From contig LSRY02000024.1 in assembly GCA_001643675.2 (NCBI GenBank), positions 1,180,001-1,244,000 on the forward strand: 64,000 bases of DNA. Reading direction: 5' to 3'. The position numbers were made by a program, and so were the translations under genes. The DNA is from Monocercomonoides exilis (taxonomy: Eukaryota > Preaxostyla > Oxymonadida > Polymastigidae). The notes under the pieces were generated by a model that saw only the letters and a program-made list of their open reading frames with translations, had not been told where the DNA came from and searched no databases. Each line of letters begins with the position of its first letter. Within the stretch, counting starts at the first letter, position 1. Below are positions 41,572 to 53,010 of the stretch, piece by piece.

Positions 41572-42783
41572 TCAACATTCCTCTCCAGCAGCATTTTTCC
41601 TGTTACTATCTTCTCTTTCTTCTTCTAATGCTGAAATGGTTGTAAGAAGCAGTTGTGAGGTAATTTTCATTCCATCATTTTCATTCAAAATGTGAGCCTG
41701 CTCATTCTCCAAAGAATTACTGTTTTTTTCTTCTTCTTTTTCTTCTTCTTTTTCTTCAACTTTTTCTTCAGCTTTTTCTTCAGCTTTTTTTGGAAAATCT
41801 TCTGTTTGAGTTTGAATCTCACCAATTTCTTCTTTTTCTGCGACAGCTACCTCATTATTTTTTGATTCTTTTTCATTTTCTTTTTCATCTAATTTTTCAT
41901 TCATTTCATCTTCTTCACATTCTTTATCAACTTTACTCTCAATAGATTTTTTTATTGATAATTCCTCGTTTTGTTCAATTGTAGAAGCACGTTTTTCTCT
42001 ATCAATATCATCTATCCCCTCAACTTTAGATTGCTCTTTTATTTGGTCGTTGTGCATTTTCACATCGGAATTTTTCTTGGTAATGTACTGTGAATCATCC
42101 ATTGGCATATATTCAAAAGTTTTTTTGTCTTTGTATCCCTGACTTTCTTGTGAATCTTCAATTGAAGATATGCTATCATTGTCATCTTTCGTAATAAGTT
42201 CTATTTCTTTTTTAAGTTGAATGTGATTGTCGGATGTTTGAAATTCATTATCCATTACTTGTTGTGTTTGTTGATGTTCCATGTCAAATAAGCCTGGCTG
42301 CTTGACTTTTTTGTTTCCTGGCCTTGTTTTATAATCTAACTCTTTAAGAAGTTTTCTAGAATCATAAGGAATGTGAATGGGGATTGTAAATCCTTCACAT
42401 TTGCGAAGAGATAATTGCTTTTCTGTTGAAGATCTTTTCCTTGGGGATATACGAGGAGAAGTTGCTCTTTTATTAGTTTTTGTAAGTGTTGATAAAGCAG
42501 GAGATAATTGTTTCTGTTCTTTATGATTGCTTCTTAATTTTCGCTCATTTGATTTATTGTGAGTATATACTTTTGGTTGAAATGAATCGCTTCTTTCCTT
42601 GCTTTTATTTCGACAATCCGTTTGGTGAATAGATTTTTTATTCTTATAAGGTGATAGATTATCAATTTGCCTGCTTCTCAATTTGCAATGTGGAGAAGAA
42701 TGCTTACGCTTTTGTAATTCAGATTTTGAAGCACTAAAATTCGCTGCATCACCTTTTATCTCAATTGTTTTTTGATCATTCAT
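41572..42783 (-). CDS. Hypothetical disordered protein, basic N-terminal half and acidic C-terminal half
   Basis: Single-exon frame of 403 residues from ATG (42783-42781) to TGA. I do not recognise a family. The first half is basic and rich in Ser/Lys/Arg, with SPR-type motifs (TSPRISPRKRSSTEK) that could be proline-directed kinase sites. A more conserved-looking patch, FTIPIHIPYDSRKLLKEL, lies near residue 130. The second half is acidic, rich in Glu/Lys with EKEEEK-type repeats, and could form helix or coiled coil. There is no signal peptide or membrane segment. It is divergently arranged with the coiled-coil gene on the plus strand, about 200 bp start to start, which suggests a shared promoter region. 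The long open frame in AT-rich DNA supports a real gene. Confidence 0.7.
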   Translation of the reverse strand: MNDQKTIEIKGDAANFSASKSELQKRKHSSPHCKLRSRQIDNLSPYKNKKSIHQTDCRNKSKERSDSFQPKVYTHNKSNERKLRSNHKEQKQLSPALSTLTKTNKRATSPRISPRKRSSTEKQLSLRKCEGFTIPIHIPYDSRKLLKELDYKTRPGNKKVKQPGLFDMEHQQTQQVMDNEFQTSDNHIQLKKEIELITKDDNDSISSIEDSQESQGYKDKKTFEYMPMDDSQYITKKNSDVKMHNDQIKEQSKVEGIDDIDREKRASTIEQNEELSIKKSIESKVDKECEEDEMNEKLDEKENEKESKNNEVAVAEKEEIGEIQTQTEDFPKKAEEKAEEKVEEKEEEKEEEKNSNSLENEQAHILNENDGMKITSQLLLTTISALEEEREDSNRKNAAGEEC

Positions 42784-42987
42784 TTCTTGTGGGTTTTAAA
42801 AACATTCTCTCAAATAACAATAAAAAAATGTCCAACAAGATATTACTGTTTCAAATTGTAAATGAACTCTTCAAAATTGAATTGAATGATTTAAATTATA
42901 TATTCGATCAAAATTTAAATTTTTGAATTGTGTTATTTCTTTTCAAATCCCAACTTAATTACTTGATTGACACGTTTATTACATTTA
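42784..42987. promoter_or_regulatory. Divergent intergenic region, probable shared promoter
   Basis: 204 bp, very AT-rich, lying between the start codons of two divergently transcribed genes. Several TTAAAT/TATAT stretches are present, but no motif can be assigned with confidence. The regulatory role is inferred from layout only. Confidence 0.4.
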
Positions 42988-45340
42988 ATGACTCAAAATT
43001 ATTCTATTGAAGATTGCGAGAACTGTGTCATGCCAGAATCACATTTTAATGTTGAGTTTTCAAAAGAAAGAACACAATTATCCGATGGTGAAAACGCAAC
43101 CAAGAAATCTCAAAAATTATTAATGAATCAAACATCTGTACCATCAAAAAGAACTGTTTCATTTAAACAACAAACAACAATAAAGAGACATATTCCATCC
43201 ATTACAATACCAGCAGGTAATCCAGAATTCGGATCTTTAAGTCAGCCACAAACACCAAACAGCCGTTCTCAATCTAATTCCCCAGCTCAAACTCCGACGA
43301 AAAGTTTTTCAACTACATTTTCTTCTCCTTCAACGCCACGGAGTTATTCGTCAACTACAAACTCATCTCAACGGACTCCAACATCTGGACGCAGAACTCT
43401 CACAAAGCAAAAAAGTACACCAACTCTCATTCAACCACCATTTAAAACTCCTCACTTTGTGCAACCAGGTAAGCAAGTGTTTCTTGATGGTTGGGATCTT
43501 CCTCTTCCAGATCCTCATCCATTAAGTCCATCTCATTCGACATCAATTTGCTTTACACCGCCTGTATCTCCGGGTTCTCCAAATCCTTCAAATGCATCAT
43601 CAACTAAACCAATCCCTACACTTAAAGAAGAATTGAAAACACTTAAATCTGAGGTGGATATACAAAAAAAAGCAATGAAAGATTTAGAGGAAAAACTTTC
43701 GGAGTACAAAGAAAAAATTAGTCAAACAGAAGAACAATTGCGAACTGAAAAAGAAAAAACTTCAATGATGGTTGACAAAAAGGAATCTGAATGGAAAAGC
43801 GCATTAGAAAAAGAGGTTACAAAAGCGCAAATTGAGCTTCAAAGAAAGGACGATGAATGCGAGGCGAAAATTCGGGAACTAAATGAAGCAAATAAAGTGC
43901 TAAAATGTGAGTTGGATCAAGCGAGGCAAAAATATGAAGAGCAAGAAGTCAAACAGAGGTTATTGGAAAATGAATGGGGAGAAGAAGTGGATCGTCAAAA
44001 AGAGATCATTTCCTGCCTGGAAAATAAAATATGTGTATTGGAAAAGAGTTTAAGTGTGATGAAAGAGCAAATGGACGAGCTGAGAAAGATTGCAAAAGAC
44101 AATGAAAATGAAATTAAAGAAAAGGAGATCGAAATTGAGACATTGAAAAATACTGAGAAAAAACAAGAAAAAGAAATTGAAAAAGAATCCAATCTCAACA
44201 CAATTAAAAATTTAGAAATTCAATGGGTACAAGATAAGTGCAAGATGATTGAACAGTTCGAGTATAATCGCATCCAAAATGAAAAGAAAATACAAAATGA
44301 AAAGGATATTTTAGAAAGAAAATATAAAAATGAGTTGAGTCTAAAAGAACGGCATTGGAATGAAGAAATGGAAAAACTTAGAAAAGATCTGTGTGAAACA
44401 AAAGGGAAAATGCAAAAGGAAATAGATTCTACAAAAATGGCTGCAAGCGTTGTGCAGTCATGGATGAATAGTGAAATAGAAGAAGTGAAAAGCGATCAAA
44501 ATGAAAAAGAAGAGCAGATCGTGTGTTTAATGAAAGAAAACGAAGAGTTGAGGAGAAAAATGGAGGAAATGAAGGAAATGACAGAAAAGAAGATGGCTAA
44601 AGAGGAAATTTTCAGCTTTGAAAGAAAAGAAGAACGTGAAGAACTCAAAGAATCAATTAAAGATGAGATTGAAAAAGAATTGACGCAATCATTCGAAAAA
44701 CAAGAAGAAATAAAGATGAGTAAGATGATGCAAACAATAAATGATATAGAAAGTGAAAAAAAAGAAATTGAAATTCGGTTGCAGACAATTATTGATAGTG
44801 AAAGAGAGAAAGAAGAGAAAATAAAAGAAAAGGAGAAGGAAATTGAAGAGATACAAAGAGAAGTAAAGAATTCTCAAACAGTACTTTTTTCGCAATTGGC
44901 TGATCTGATGAGCTCCACAAATCCTGACACTATCAAACAAATGATAATTAAAGAGGCATTTCATCGATATTCAATGAGAAGGGAAGTGTGTTATCTGTTT
45001 TCGATAAAAGTTTCTTTCATTTCTTTTTTTCTACATTTTATTTATTTACGGAAAAATTTTATATGTTTTATTAATAAAGCTTACTGGGAAGGCTCATTCC
45101 ACAAAGATTGAAGAAATTGATGATTGGATAGAAGCAGAACTTTCCGTTTACGAGCATTTGCTTCATGTTGCTTCAATGATAAAGTCGCTGCTTAACCCTA
45201 ATATCAATTTTGATGAGATCTTTGAAGAAGAGATTAAGACAAATCTTTCAAACAGCAAGCTCAGTCTAATTGAGGTTTTGAAGGGTATGTTAGAAAAAGA
45301 AAGAAGAGAATTAGCTCAACTTATATGCAGGCCAAACTAA
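42988..45340 (+). CDS. Coiled-coil protein with Ser/Thr-Pro-rich N-terminus (two exons)
   Basis: Join of 42988-44985 and 45080-45340 gives 752 residues ending in TAA. The ATG at 42988 is chosen because an in-frame TGA lies just upstream (42964) and no other ATG intervenes. Residues about 70-205 are rich in Ser, Thr and Pro with many [ST]P pairs (TPNSRSQSNSPAQTPTKS). Residues about 210-635 form a nearly unbroken heptad-like coiled coil rich in Glu, Lys and Leu. The C-terminal exon adds a short helical tail (IEEIDDWIEAELSVYEHLLH). No motor, kinase or membrane domain is visible. The architecture resembles cytoskeletal or centrosomal scaffold proteins phosphorylated by proline-directed kinases, but this is inference and I do not recognise a family. 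Confidence 0.8.
44986..45079 (+). other. Intron of the coiled-coil gene
   Basis: 94 bp, donor GTGTGTTATC, acceptor TTTATTAATAAAG. It lies between codons (phase 0) and joins ...SMRRE to LTGKAHSTKIEEIDD, restoring the coiled-coil-like sequence. Without splicing the product ends in hydrophobic AT-rich translation unlike the rest of the protein. Confidence 0.85.
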
Positions 45341-45873
45341 ATTCAAATTTATGTTCATTCAATTCTGGCACAAAACTTTCACATTTGAATAAAGAAAAAA
45401 TCCTCTTTTTCACTTCACGTGTTTTTGAATATTTATTCCAGTTTTTTGTTCCTTGATGTTATCACTCATTCTGTAAGTCAAATAGCTTTTTTGATAACGG
45501 TTTTTTTTAAAAGTTATAATTTGAAATTTTGAAATTTATATTGTTCTTTTAAATTTCTCAAGTCTAAATCATTTCAACACTTCACCTAAATGATGTTTTT
45601 TTGTTAATTATTCATTCATTTTATCAACTTGCGAAGCAACATTGTTATTTGTCATGTTTTTAATAATTTAATGAGTCAATTGAAAACGTTTTTTGCTAAT
45701 TTTTTGAAAGAATTTTGTTCAAGCATTCTCAATAAATACTTGAGATGATGCATTAGAAATGATGTTATTATTTGAATATCGATTTTTTATTTATTGAATT
45801 TTTCGCTTTCCTTCAAGCGTTGGAACAGTTACTTACAAATCCAATGTCAAAGTTAATTTATCAGAAATACATG

Positions 45874-45874
<1 letters not shown>

Positions 45875-45932
<58 letters not shown>
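45875..45932 (+). repeat. Poly(T) tract, 58 bp
   Basis: Uninterrupted run of 58 T. Read on the minus strand it is an A58 tract, as left by retroposition of a polyadenylated transcript. No gene body is recognisable next to it, and the length may be affected by sequencing. Confidence 0.85.
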
Positions 45933-45934
<2 letters not shown>

Positions 45935-47275
45935 CATTCTCTATTAAAGATCATCAATTTGGAGAGAGAGAAAGAGAAATATATGAAACTTATTATCAAT
46001 TTTTGGTAAAGTGAAACTTATTGGGTCCGAAAATTTTCGAAAAGATCAATTTCAATTAACTTTAAAAAAACTCGAACTTTTTTAATTTGTTTTGAAAATG
46101 AAAACATAGATACAATAACATTCGAATTTGTGGTGAATTTCAATTTCATTTCAAAAAATTGAACCATGATATTAAAAAATTGATAGAAACAAAAAAATTG
46201 TTTTTATTCTTCAAACTATTTCCTTCAATATTCCCTTTAATCAAAAAAACCTTTAGTGAAATTGTTGTTACTAACAGAATCCGAAGATTTTTCATCACCT
46301 TAAAGGTTTTCTTTTCGTTATCAACAAATAATTCTTGAATAAATCTGTTCCACTTTTTGAGTGAAAATGAATAAAATTTTTGTTCTGATGGAATTATTCA
46401 CAAAGCATCATAATTTTTCAAAACAAAAAACTTTGTTTGAAGTATGATATAACTCGAATGTGTCAAATTAAGTGAAATATTCATGTAACAGCAAAGAAAA
46501 AATCATGTGTGAATATGTTTCATCTTACCAAAAACATTGTTTCATTGATCGTCACAACATGTGATTTTTCTTTCTTTCTTTCTTTCTTGAAATGAGAGAA
46601 AAATATTTTCCAATCAAGAACTTCAATTTTCGCGATTTTTTTTAGTAGTTTATTCAAGATTATAAAAATCTTCATGAATATCTATCAGAAGTGTTTCATC
46701 TTTTGAAAGATATGAATATCCAAATAGCAATAAAATAACAGATATTCAAGTCAAAACTGGATGTTATCACATCTGGTTTTGAACAACATTTTGTGAAAAA
46801 ACCCGATTGTTACTATGTGAGATGTTGCTTTTGACAGGAAAAAAATCAAAAAGATAAACGAGATAGACAAATTTTGGTTAAATAATTTTTCTGAAATTCT
46901 TCACAAAAACACATTTTTTTTATTAATAACAATTTTTTGTGTTTTATTATGCAATTCAGATTTATGAGAATTCATTTTTGAAGAATCGAAAAAACAAAAT
47001 CATGAACAAAAAATCGATTTTTTTTTTTTGAAAAAACAAACCATAGAAGAATGATATGTGATTATGAATATTCACTGCTCATCAGAATTATGTGATCCTA
47101 ATGATGCTTCATTATTCCTTTTTATAATGAATGCAAAAGTCGAAAGCAAAAATATGTCGATCAGAAAATTACAAAATTATATTAAAGATTTATCGGTTTT
47201 GTTTTTAAAAAAAGACTTGATAAGTGAAAAAAAAAGTTCATTTTCATATTTGGCAGGAAATTATTTTCAAAAAAA

Positions 47276-47305
47276 TGGGTAATTCTTTTTGGGATCATAC
47301 TTTTT
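47276..47305 (-). repeat. Mariner-end-like repeat (inverted copy of 63378-63407)
   Basis: The reverse complement of this 30-mer matches 63378-63407 at 29 of 30 positions (core AAAGTATGATCCCAAAAA). The other copy lies directly before a Tc1/mariner transposase remnant, so this is probably the terminal repeat of a related element extending leftward. A weakly similar sequence, CCGAAAATTTT, on the plus strand at 46027 would give an element of about 1.3 kb, the usual mariner size. No transposase remains are readable between them. Confidence 0.55.
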
Positions 47306-48169
47306 CTGTCAAAATTTTCGGTCTGATTTTTTTCGGTTCGAAAGTTATCAACATGTGAAGAATATGAACGGAAAACATCTAAAAATCAATAATGCTTAAA
47401 TCTCTCGTGAAACTCTTCGAAATCCTTTATTTTTAACTTGAATGGTCGCATTTTATCATAATTTTGAAACATTGACATCGTTTTTTTTCATTCAGTTTCT
47501 ATTATTCTTGAATAACAAATGTTATCATGATAATATTTTACAACATGTCACAAAATTCATTTGGTAGACAATTTTTCAGATTTAAAAAGTTATGTTTTTT
47601 GATCTCGTAAGGATTTCAATTGCTGATTGTAGGTGAATTAGAGTTTTTTCTTTTTGATCCATCTTGAAAATAGATGTTTATAAAATTTACAATGAATGTT
47701 TTGATTCTTTTTCGAGAAAATTAAATATAAAGATACGTTTATAAAATTTTATTCAATCAGAAATTTTCAAATCTCAGAATTGATATCAACGTTTCGTATA
47801 AGCTTATACATCTCACAAAAATTTAAAGCAAAAAAAGCATTTTTATAATTGGTTGTTTGTAATTTGTTTTTTCAAAAAAGTTTAATTTATTTTTGGATTT
47901 TTTGAATTCGTTTTTTTGTTGCAATATTCTCAAAAAATATAACTTCTGCATATAAGTATTACAACGATCGGTGAATTTTCAGAGGGAAATATTTCATGTT
48001 GTCAATAACAATTTTGAAAATTTTTAATAATACGATGAAGAATATTTAGCCGGATGGAGTAAGTGAATTGAGCATTTGAAAGAGTTCCAGAATAGTTAAA
48101 AATAAAATTGAAGAAGATATTGTTATTGAGTGGAGTGTATTTGAAGAAGTCACCCAGAAAACATCAAAA

Positions 48170-51100
48170 AATGTGAAGCGCAACCAGCGTGAGCATTAAC
48201 CCGCTTGAGTCTCCGTCTTCTGCATTCAACCATCTAGACTCGTTCATCAGCGCTACCCTACCATCTTTGAAATCTGTTCGAACGAACGGATCGGGTGTCT
48301 CGACTTTTTCTTCTTCTCGAACATTTTGCACTCGGCTGGTGATGTTGTATTCCACACCTATGGCAACATCTTTTTTCCAATGGCAAGCTTGCTTCCTCTT
48401 TATCACCAGCCACACCTTCTGCTTCCACCCTCACCCGGTGCAGTCCCTCTCGGCTGCAGCACACATGCCGCCCCCGCATCGCCACCAACGCCGGATAGTG
48501 CACAAACCCCCCACTCTCCGGGAAATAGAACGCAGACTAAATAGTATGCGTTCCATACACCTCCAGGACAATGCTCTGTGTTATTGTCGAACTGCCCCTT
48601 TTCAAATCAATCGATCTTCCCGGAACTTGAATCAGCACCTCCACAGACATCTGCATTGCCTTCGTGTTCGTCAGCACTTCATCGCGCACATACACTTGCA
48701 TGGCTTGAATCTTAATCCGCTTCTCATAATTTTGCCTCCTTTCTCTGTTCCTGATTCACCTCCAATTTTTCGCTCACGTCATACACAAACTCCTGCACAA
48801 CCACCTGCTTCATCTCCACTCGTTTCCCCAAGTCACTCAACTACATCCCTTGTTTCCTCACTTGTCTCTCTTATTCTCTTTCCCTTTCGTTTTATCCTTC
48901 TCCTTCTCCTTCTCCTTCTTCAATTCCTTCTTTTCCCCCCTCAAATTCCTCCATCTCCTTCACAAACAGCACTGCGGCTGTGTCGTACTCCTAATAGACT
49001 CTCTCGCCCTTCCTCCCCTCATCTCAGTCGCCTTCTCCACGCAAACAGGATGCACACAAACATCCTTCAGCGCAGCTGCAAACGCCGCTGATGTAAACGA
49101 ATCGGTGCATTCAATCACATTCGCTGACACAAAAGGAACAGACTTCCCACACTCACGCGTATCTCTGCCCACCCACTACCCGGCACACACAAACAGATAT
49201 CGCGCATAGTCTAGGAAGATATGGTTCCACTCAACCAGTACAGAATGAGATGACGGCACACGATGATATTAATTCTCTCTGTATTCCTTCATGTTCTCCA
49301 CCTGCTGGAACTTCGCAACTGGCTTTTTCTCTTCTTCTTTCCAGGAACAAAGCTCATCATCTCCAAAAGAGTCGCAAGAAACACAAGAAGCAGAAGTGAA
49401 ATCATTTCGCAAATACTCTGATTCCATCTGCATTCCCATAGGCATCGCCATCTGAGGACTTGAAGGAATTTCCTTTGAGAAAGAGCTACAAAAACAATTT
49501 GCTTAACGAGGCATCGCGCAAGCGTTGCTTATCCTCTGCCATGCATTCGACTACATCTATATTCTCGGCCTCTACCCTAACCCTGCCTCCGCCACTGCCC
49601 TAGCCATCCCGACCATCTGCATTGCCATTCTCGCTCCAGGCCTCTATCTTTTCTCCATCTGCCCCATCTGCTCTTGAACATCCGTTGAACCCCCCCAGCA
49701 GACGCGGCATCAGCTTCAGCTCTTCGTTGTTCCGGACGAAGCACTCGCTCATCGTGCGCATGTCACTCAGCTGCACATCGTTGAAGATAATCTTCTGCAT
49801 ATCAGGAAGAATCCCTTCTTTCTTCTGCACAAGCTCCTTCAACTACGCAACCGTCATCTCCTTCGTCACACTTACTCAAATCACCTTCACTTCCATCGTT
49901 CTGATTAGTCCTTTCATCTTGTGACAAATCCCCTCCCTCGTTGAATGCTCACCCCGATGCTCCTTTCACACTGCTCTTTCTTCCTCTTTCTTCTTCTTCT
50001 TCTTCTGCCTCAAAGAAACCCCCAACATCCAGTCCAGATCGAAGCACTGTCTCAAAAACCTTCTCCTCTTCTTTCTTGTCTATCAGCTGCAACCTCAGCT
50101 GATTTTCCACTTTCTCCACCGGCGCCACACACCTCCTCAAACTCCTCTCCAGCAATTCTTCTCCTTCTCTTCTTTCTCCTTTTCTTCTTACTTTTTCTCT
50201 TGCTCTTCGTTTTCATCAATTGCTTCACAATATCTTCTTTTCAACACTTTCTTTCAGTATCAGCTCCGAGTGCATCTTCTGCAAAACATTCTTCTTCGAA
50301 TCAAACACATTCATTAGCCTCATTTCCCTCAATCATCCTTCTCTTTTGTCTCCTTCTCTTCCCTCCGTTTTCCTTCTCCCACGGCACAGATTCAAATCTA
50401 CTCAAACCTTTTTCGCCACTATATACTCATCGTCTGTCGCCACCACTGTCACAGTGCTCTGCCCTTTCCCTGCAATCACTTCCTTCAGGATAACTGCAAC
50501 CCTCCTCTTTCCTTCCTACGGCGCTTCATTCAGTACAACTGCAGTTGTGACCCCCAAAAAGTTGATGTTCTTCCAGTCTGAAACGCTTATCCTCCAGTTC
50601 TGCGCTATTCCCATTCCCTCTCCTATCACAACGTTCATCATCATCATCTTCTTCTTCTTCCTCGCCATCGTGTCTACCATCATCTCTCCGCTTGCTGCTC
50701 CTGCGCAGATTGCATCCCCTGAAAATGCACTCGCCTCCTTCCTCCAAGTCTCCTGCGTCACAACCCCGTGCATCAGCACAGAAGGCGCATCCAGTTCGTT
50801 CCCCAGCCGCTCTGCTGCCGTTTGTCTTCGCTGGATGTATTCTTGCTCTGTGCTCAGCCTCTTGTCCGACGTGTTGAACGACCTCACCACCTTTGCTGTT
50901 TGCACCTCGGCCTGCATCCCCTCTCTCAGCCCCGTCAGCTGCGTCTCTGTATCAAACACCTGCACAAGCACACTCCCAAACACATGCACACGCGCAATCG
51001 CTATGCAATTGCTCAGAATCACCTCCACTTTCCCTGCTTCCGCTCCTTCTCTCATCTGCCTAACTCCCACAATCACAACTGCAGCATCACCTCATCGTCA

Positions 51101-52078
51101 CCAAATCTTCCGCAAACCATATAGAAGCGATGTGTTGTCCTGCCTCATCCCACAATCGCTTTCTTCTTCTTCTTCTTTCCATTTTTCGCTCATGTTTTCC
51201 CCCTTCATTCCATCTTTCTTGTTGCTTTCAGCCATCTTCCGTGGCTCATTCAGCGAAATAGACGTCCGCAGCCCCGTCGCCCACTCTAACAGCTCATATT
51301 CCCCTCAAGGTAAATCAGCCTACAGAATCGCCTTCTCTTCCTTCATCACCATCTTTTCGCTCACATCACGCAGCGGGACAATCCGCTCTATCCCGATCAT
51401 TTGCGTCAGCGAAACCAGTCTCTTCTCAATCCTCTTCTTCTCATTCTTCGCTCTCTCCTTTTCTTCCTCTTCAATCTTTTCATCTTCACTCCTTTCCTCT
51501 TCTCCTTCATCCCATCCCTTTGCCTTCCAGCTTTTCCACCACATGCCTCGACTGCAGCGATTGCAACACCAGCCGCGCTATCACCGACGGCAGCAGCGAC
51601 GGTTCAAATTGATCGCAGATCGATGTGAGCGCATTCACATCTGCCGCTGCAACGATCCGCTTTCTCCCCGACTTCGTGCTCACAAATGCTGCAAGCGATG
51701 GAGCCTGACCAACAAACGGAACAGATAGCACCACATAAAGCACAACATCGTCAGCACACGTAACACCTCCATTCAGCAATCCCCGCCGAGCCACAACATG
51801 TCCCTTGAAGCGTCTGTTGCTCCTTCAGTTACCAATTCTTTTAATTTGCATGCGCCCCAACTTCTTCTGACACAGCAATTAGCATCCGTCTATTGATATC
51901 GTCCATCGCTGCTACAGACGTGAATGACGACGAAACCGCCGACACATACGAAGAGTTAATTGCAGGCGAAGATGAAGACGATAATTACTTGTCATCTCCT
52001 TCCGCTTTCTTCTCTTCGCTGCTCTGCCTCCTGAATGGAGAAGAAGATCAACGTTCTGCTTCAGTTGAACAAGACTAA
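48170..52078 (-). pseudogene. Decayed large gene, probable conserved macroglobulin-like protein of unknown function
   Basis: A sharply bounded GC-rich island of 3.9 kb. Translated on the minus strand it gives long protein-like segments interrupted by stops and frameshifts, for example GLLNGGVTCADDVVLYVVLS (near 51780), VHVFGSVLVQVFDTETQLTG (near 50985), FQQVENMKEYREN (near 49300) and FYFPESGGFVHYPALVA (near 48530). The pattern QVP, then a Tyr-rich strand, then a FYFPxxGxFxHYP motif recalls, from memory, the C-terminal parts of long conserved proteins of unknown function in plants, slime moulds and trypanosomatids with macroglobulin-like beta-sandwiches. The family call is tentative; coding decay is clear. 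The plus strand reads as Ser/Leu/Pro-rich shadow frames. A short acidic plus-strand frame at 51893-52078 is an alternative reading of the 5' end. Confidence 0.6.
49690..49896 (-). pseudogene. Ubiquitin-like segment inside the decayed gene
   Basis: On the minus strand the frame reads MEVKVI, a stop (TGA), VSVTKEMTVA, a stop (TAG), then LKELVQKKEGILPDMQKIIF, then DVQLSDMRTMSE and LKLMPRLLGG. The KEGI-PD-Q-IF, QL-D-RT-S and L-L-RL-GG pattern is that of ubiquitin. It is about seven residues short in the first half and continues past the Gly-Gly. Two in-frame stops show it is not functional as it stands. It may be a ubiquitin-like domain of the surrounding decayed protein rather than a separate gene. 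Confidence 0.65.
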
Positions 52079-52080
52079 GT

Positions 52081-53010
52081 CAAAAAAAAAAATAGAATGA
52101 CAAGAATAATGCTGTGCTGTTTTCCTGAAATAAAAATGTGTAAGAGATGTGAGATAATTTTATAAAAGTTGACCAAGAAGCTTCACTTTGATTTCTTCAA
52201 TTTTCGCATCAGAAAGTTTAAACAGTTGATGAAGTCATTCACTTCAAAATGATGAAACTTCGTTGTGTTTTCCTATTACTTTTTCTTTCTTTTTTTTTTG
52301 AAATATCATTGCAGATTGTATTATATCGAACTTTGAATAGTAAATATTCATAAAATTCCGATTTTATTGATTGCAAAATAAAAGGAGACATAACAGAATG
52401 TTTGTATTTGACTAAGTAAACATCAACTAAGTTTGCAAGTGTATATCAGATTTCTTCAGTTTTTTCGAGAAGTGTACAGGATAAACAATCAAATTGACTT
52501 CTCATGCATATGCCATTTCCTTTGTTTTTTTGGTCGTTCATATTTGTAATTAGTGACTTTTGTGAATATCTCTTTTCAATTGTTTATTTGTTATTTTAGT
52601 TTTTTTTTAAAATGCAACCAAAAGATCATAAATCAACATTGAAGCTTATTTTTTTGTGACTATTTTAATATTTTTAACATGTCCAAAAATACAATAAGTT
52701 TGAAAAGAACAATTAAAAAAAATCAGTAAACAAGAATAAACCAAATTCTTGCTCCAAAACTCTAATCACAAATTGAGAGCAATTCCAACTGTAAACACAA
52801 TGCTTTACAGAACCCTTTGAGGTTGAATAAATATTTTGAAGTTGGTGCAACCATTCTAGAATGATTATTTTGATACAGATCGACTGTTGATTGAAAGTTG
52901 AAAGGTAGCTGAATCTCAGAAATGAAAGATAGTCGAATGGAAGATGAAAGAGTAGCGTGATTGTGGAAGAGTTGTGAAATAATTATCTGCTGAAGCTCTG
53001 CAATTGAGCA
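52081..53010. other. AT-rich gene-free spacer
   Basis: About 0.9 kb, AT-rich, with stops in all frames. I see no gene, RNA or repeat in it. Confidence 0.55.

Larger units (their letters stand above)
45341..48160. other. AT-rich gene-free spacer with decayed repeats
   Basis: About 2.8 kb with no supportable gene. It holds a 58-bp poly(T), a short TTTC microsatellite near 46567-46590, and a 30-bp sequence shared in inverted orientation with the mariner-like element at the right end of the window. Short open frames here (for example 47058-47282) have no coding character. Confidence 0.6.

Noticed and set aside
47058-47282. 74-codon plus-strand frame overlapping the mariner-end-like repeat.
   Set aside because: No protein-like pattern; its end is made of the repeat itself.
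48189-49091. 300-codon plus-strand frame in the GC-rich island.
   Set aside because: His/Pro/Ser/Leu-rich shadow composition; the minus strand carries the meaningful motifs in the same place.
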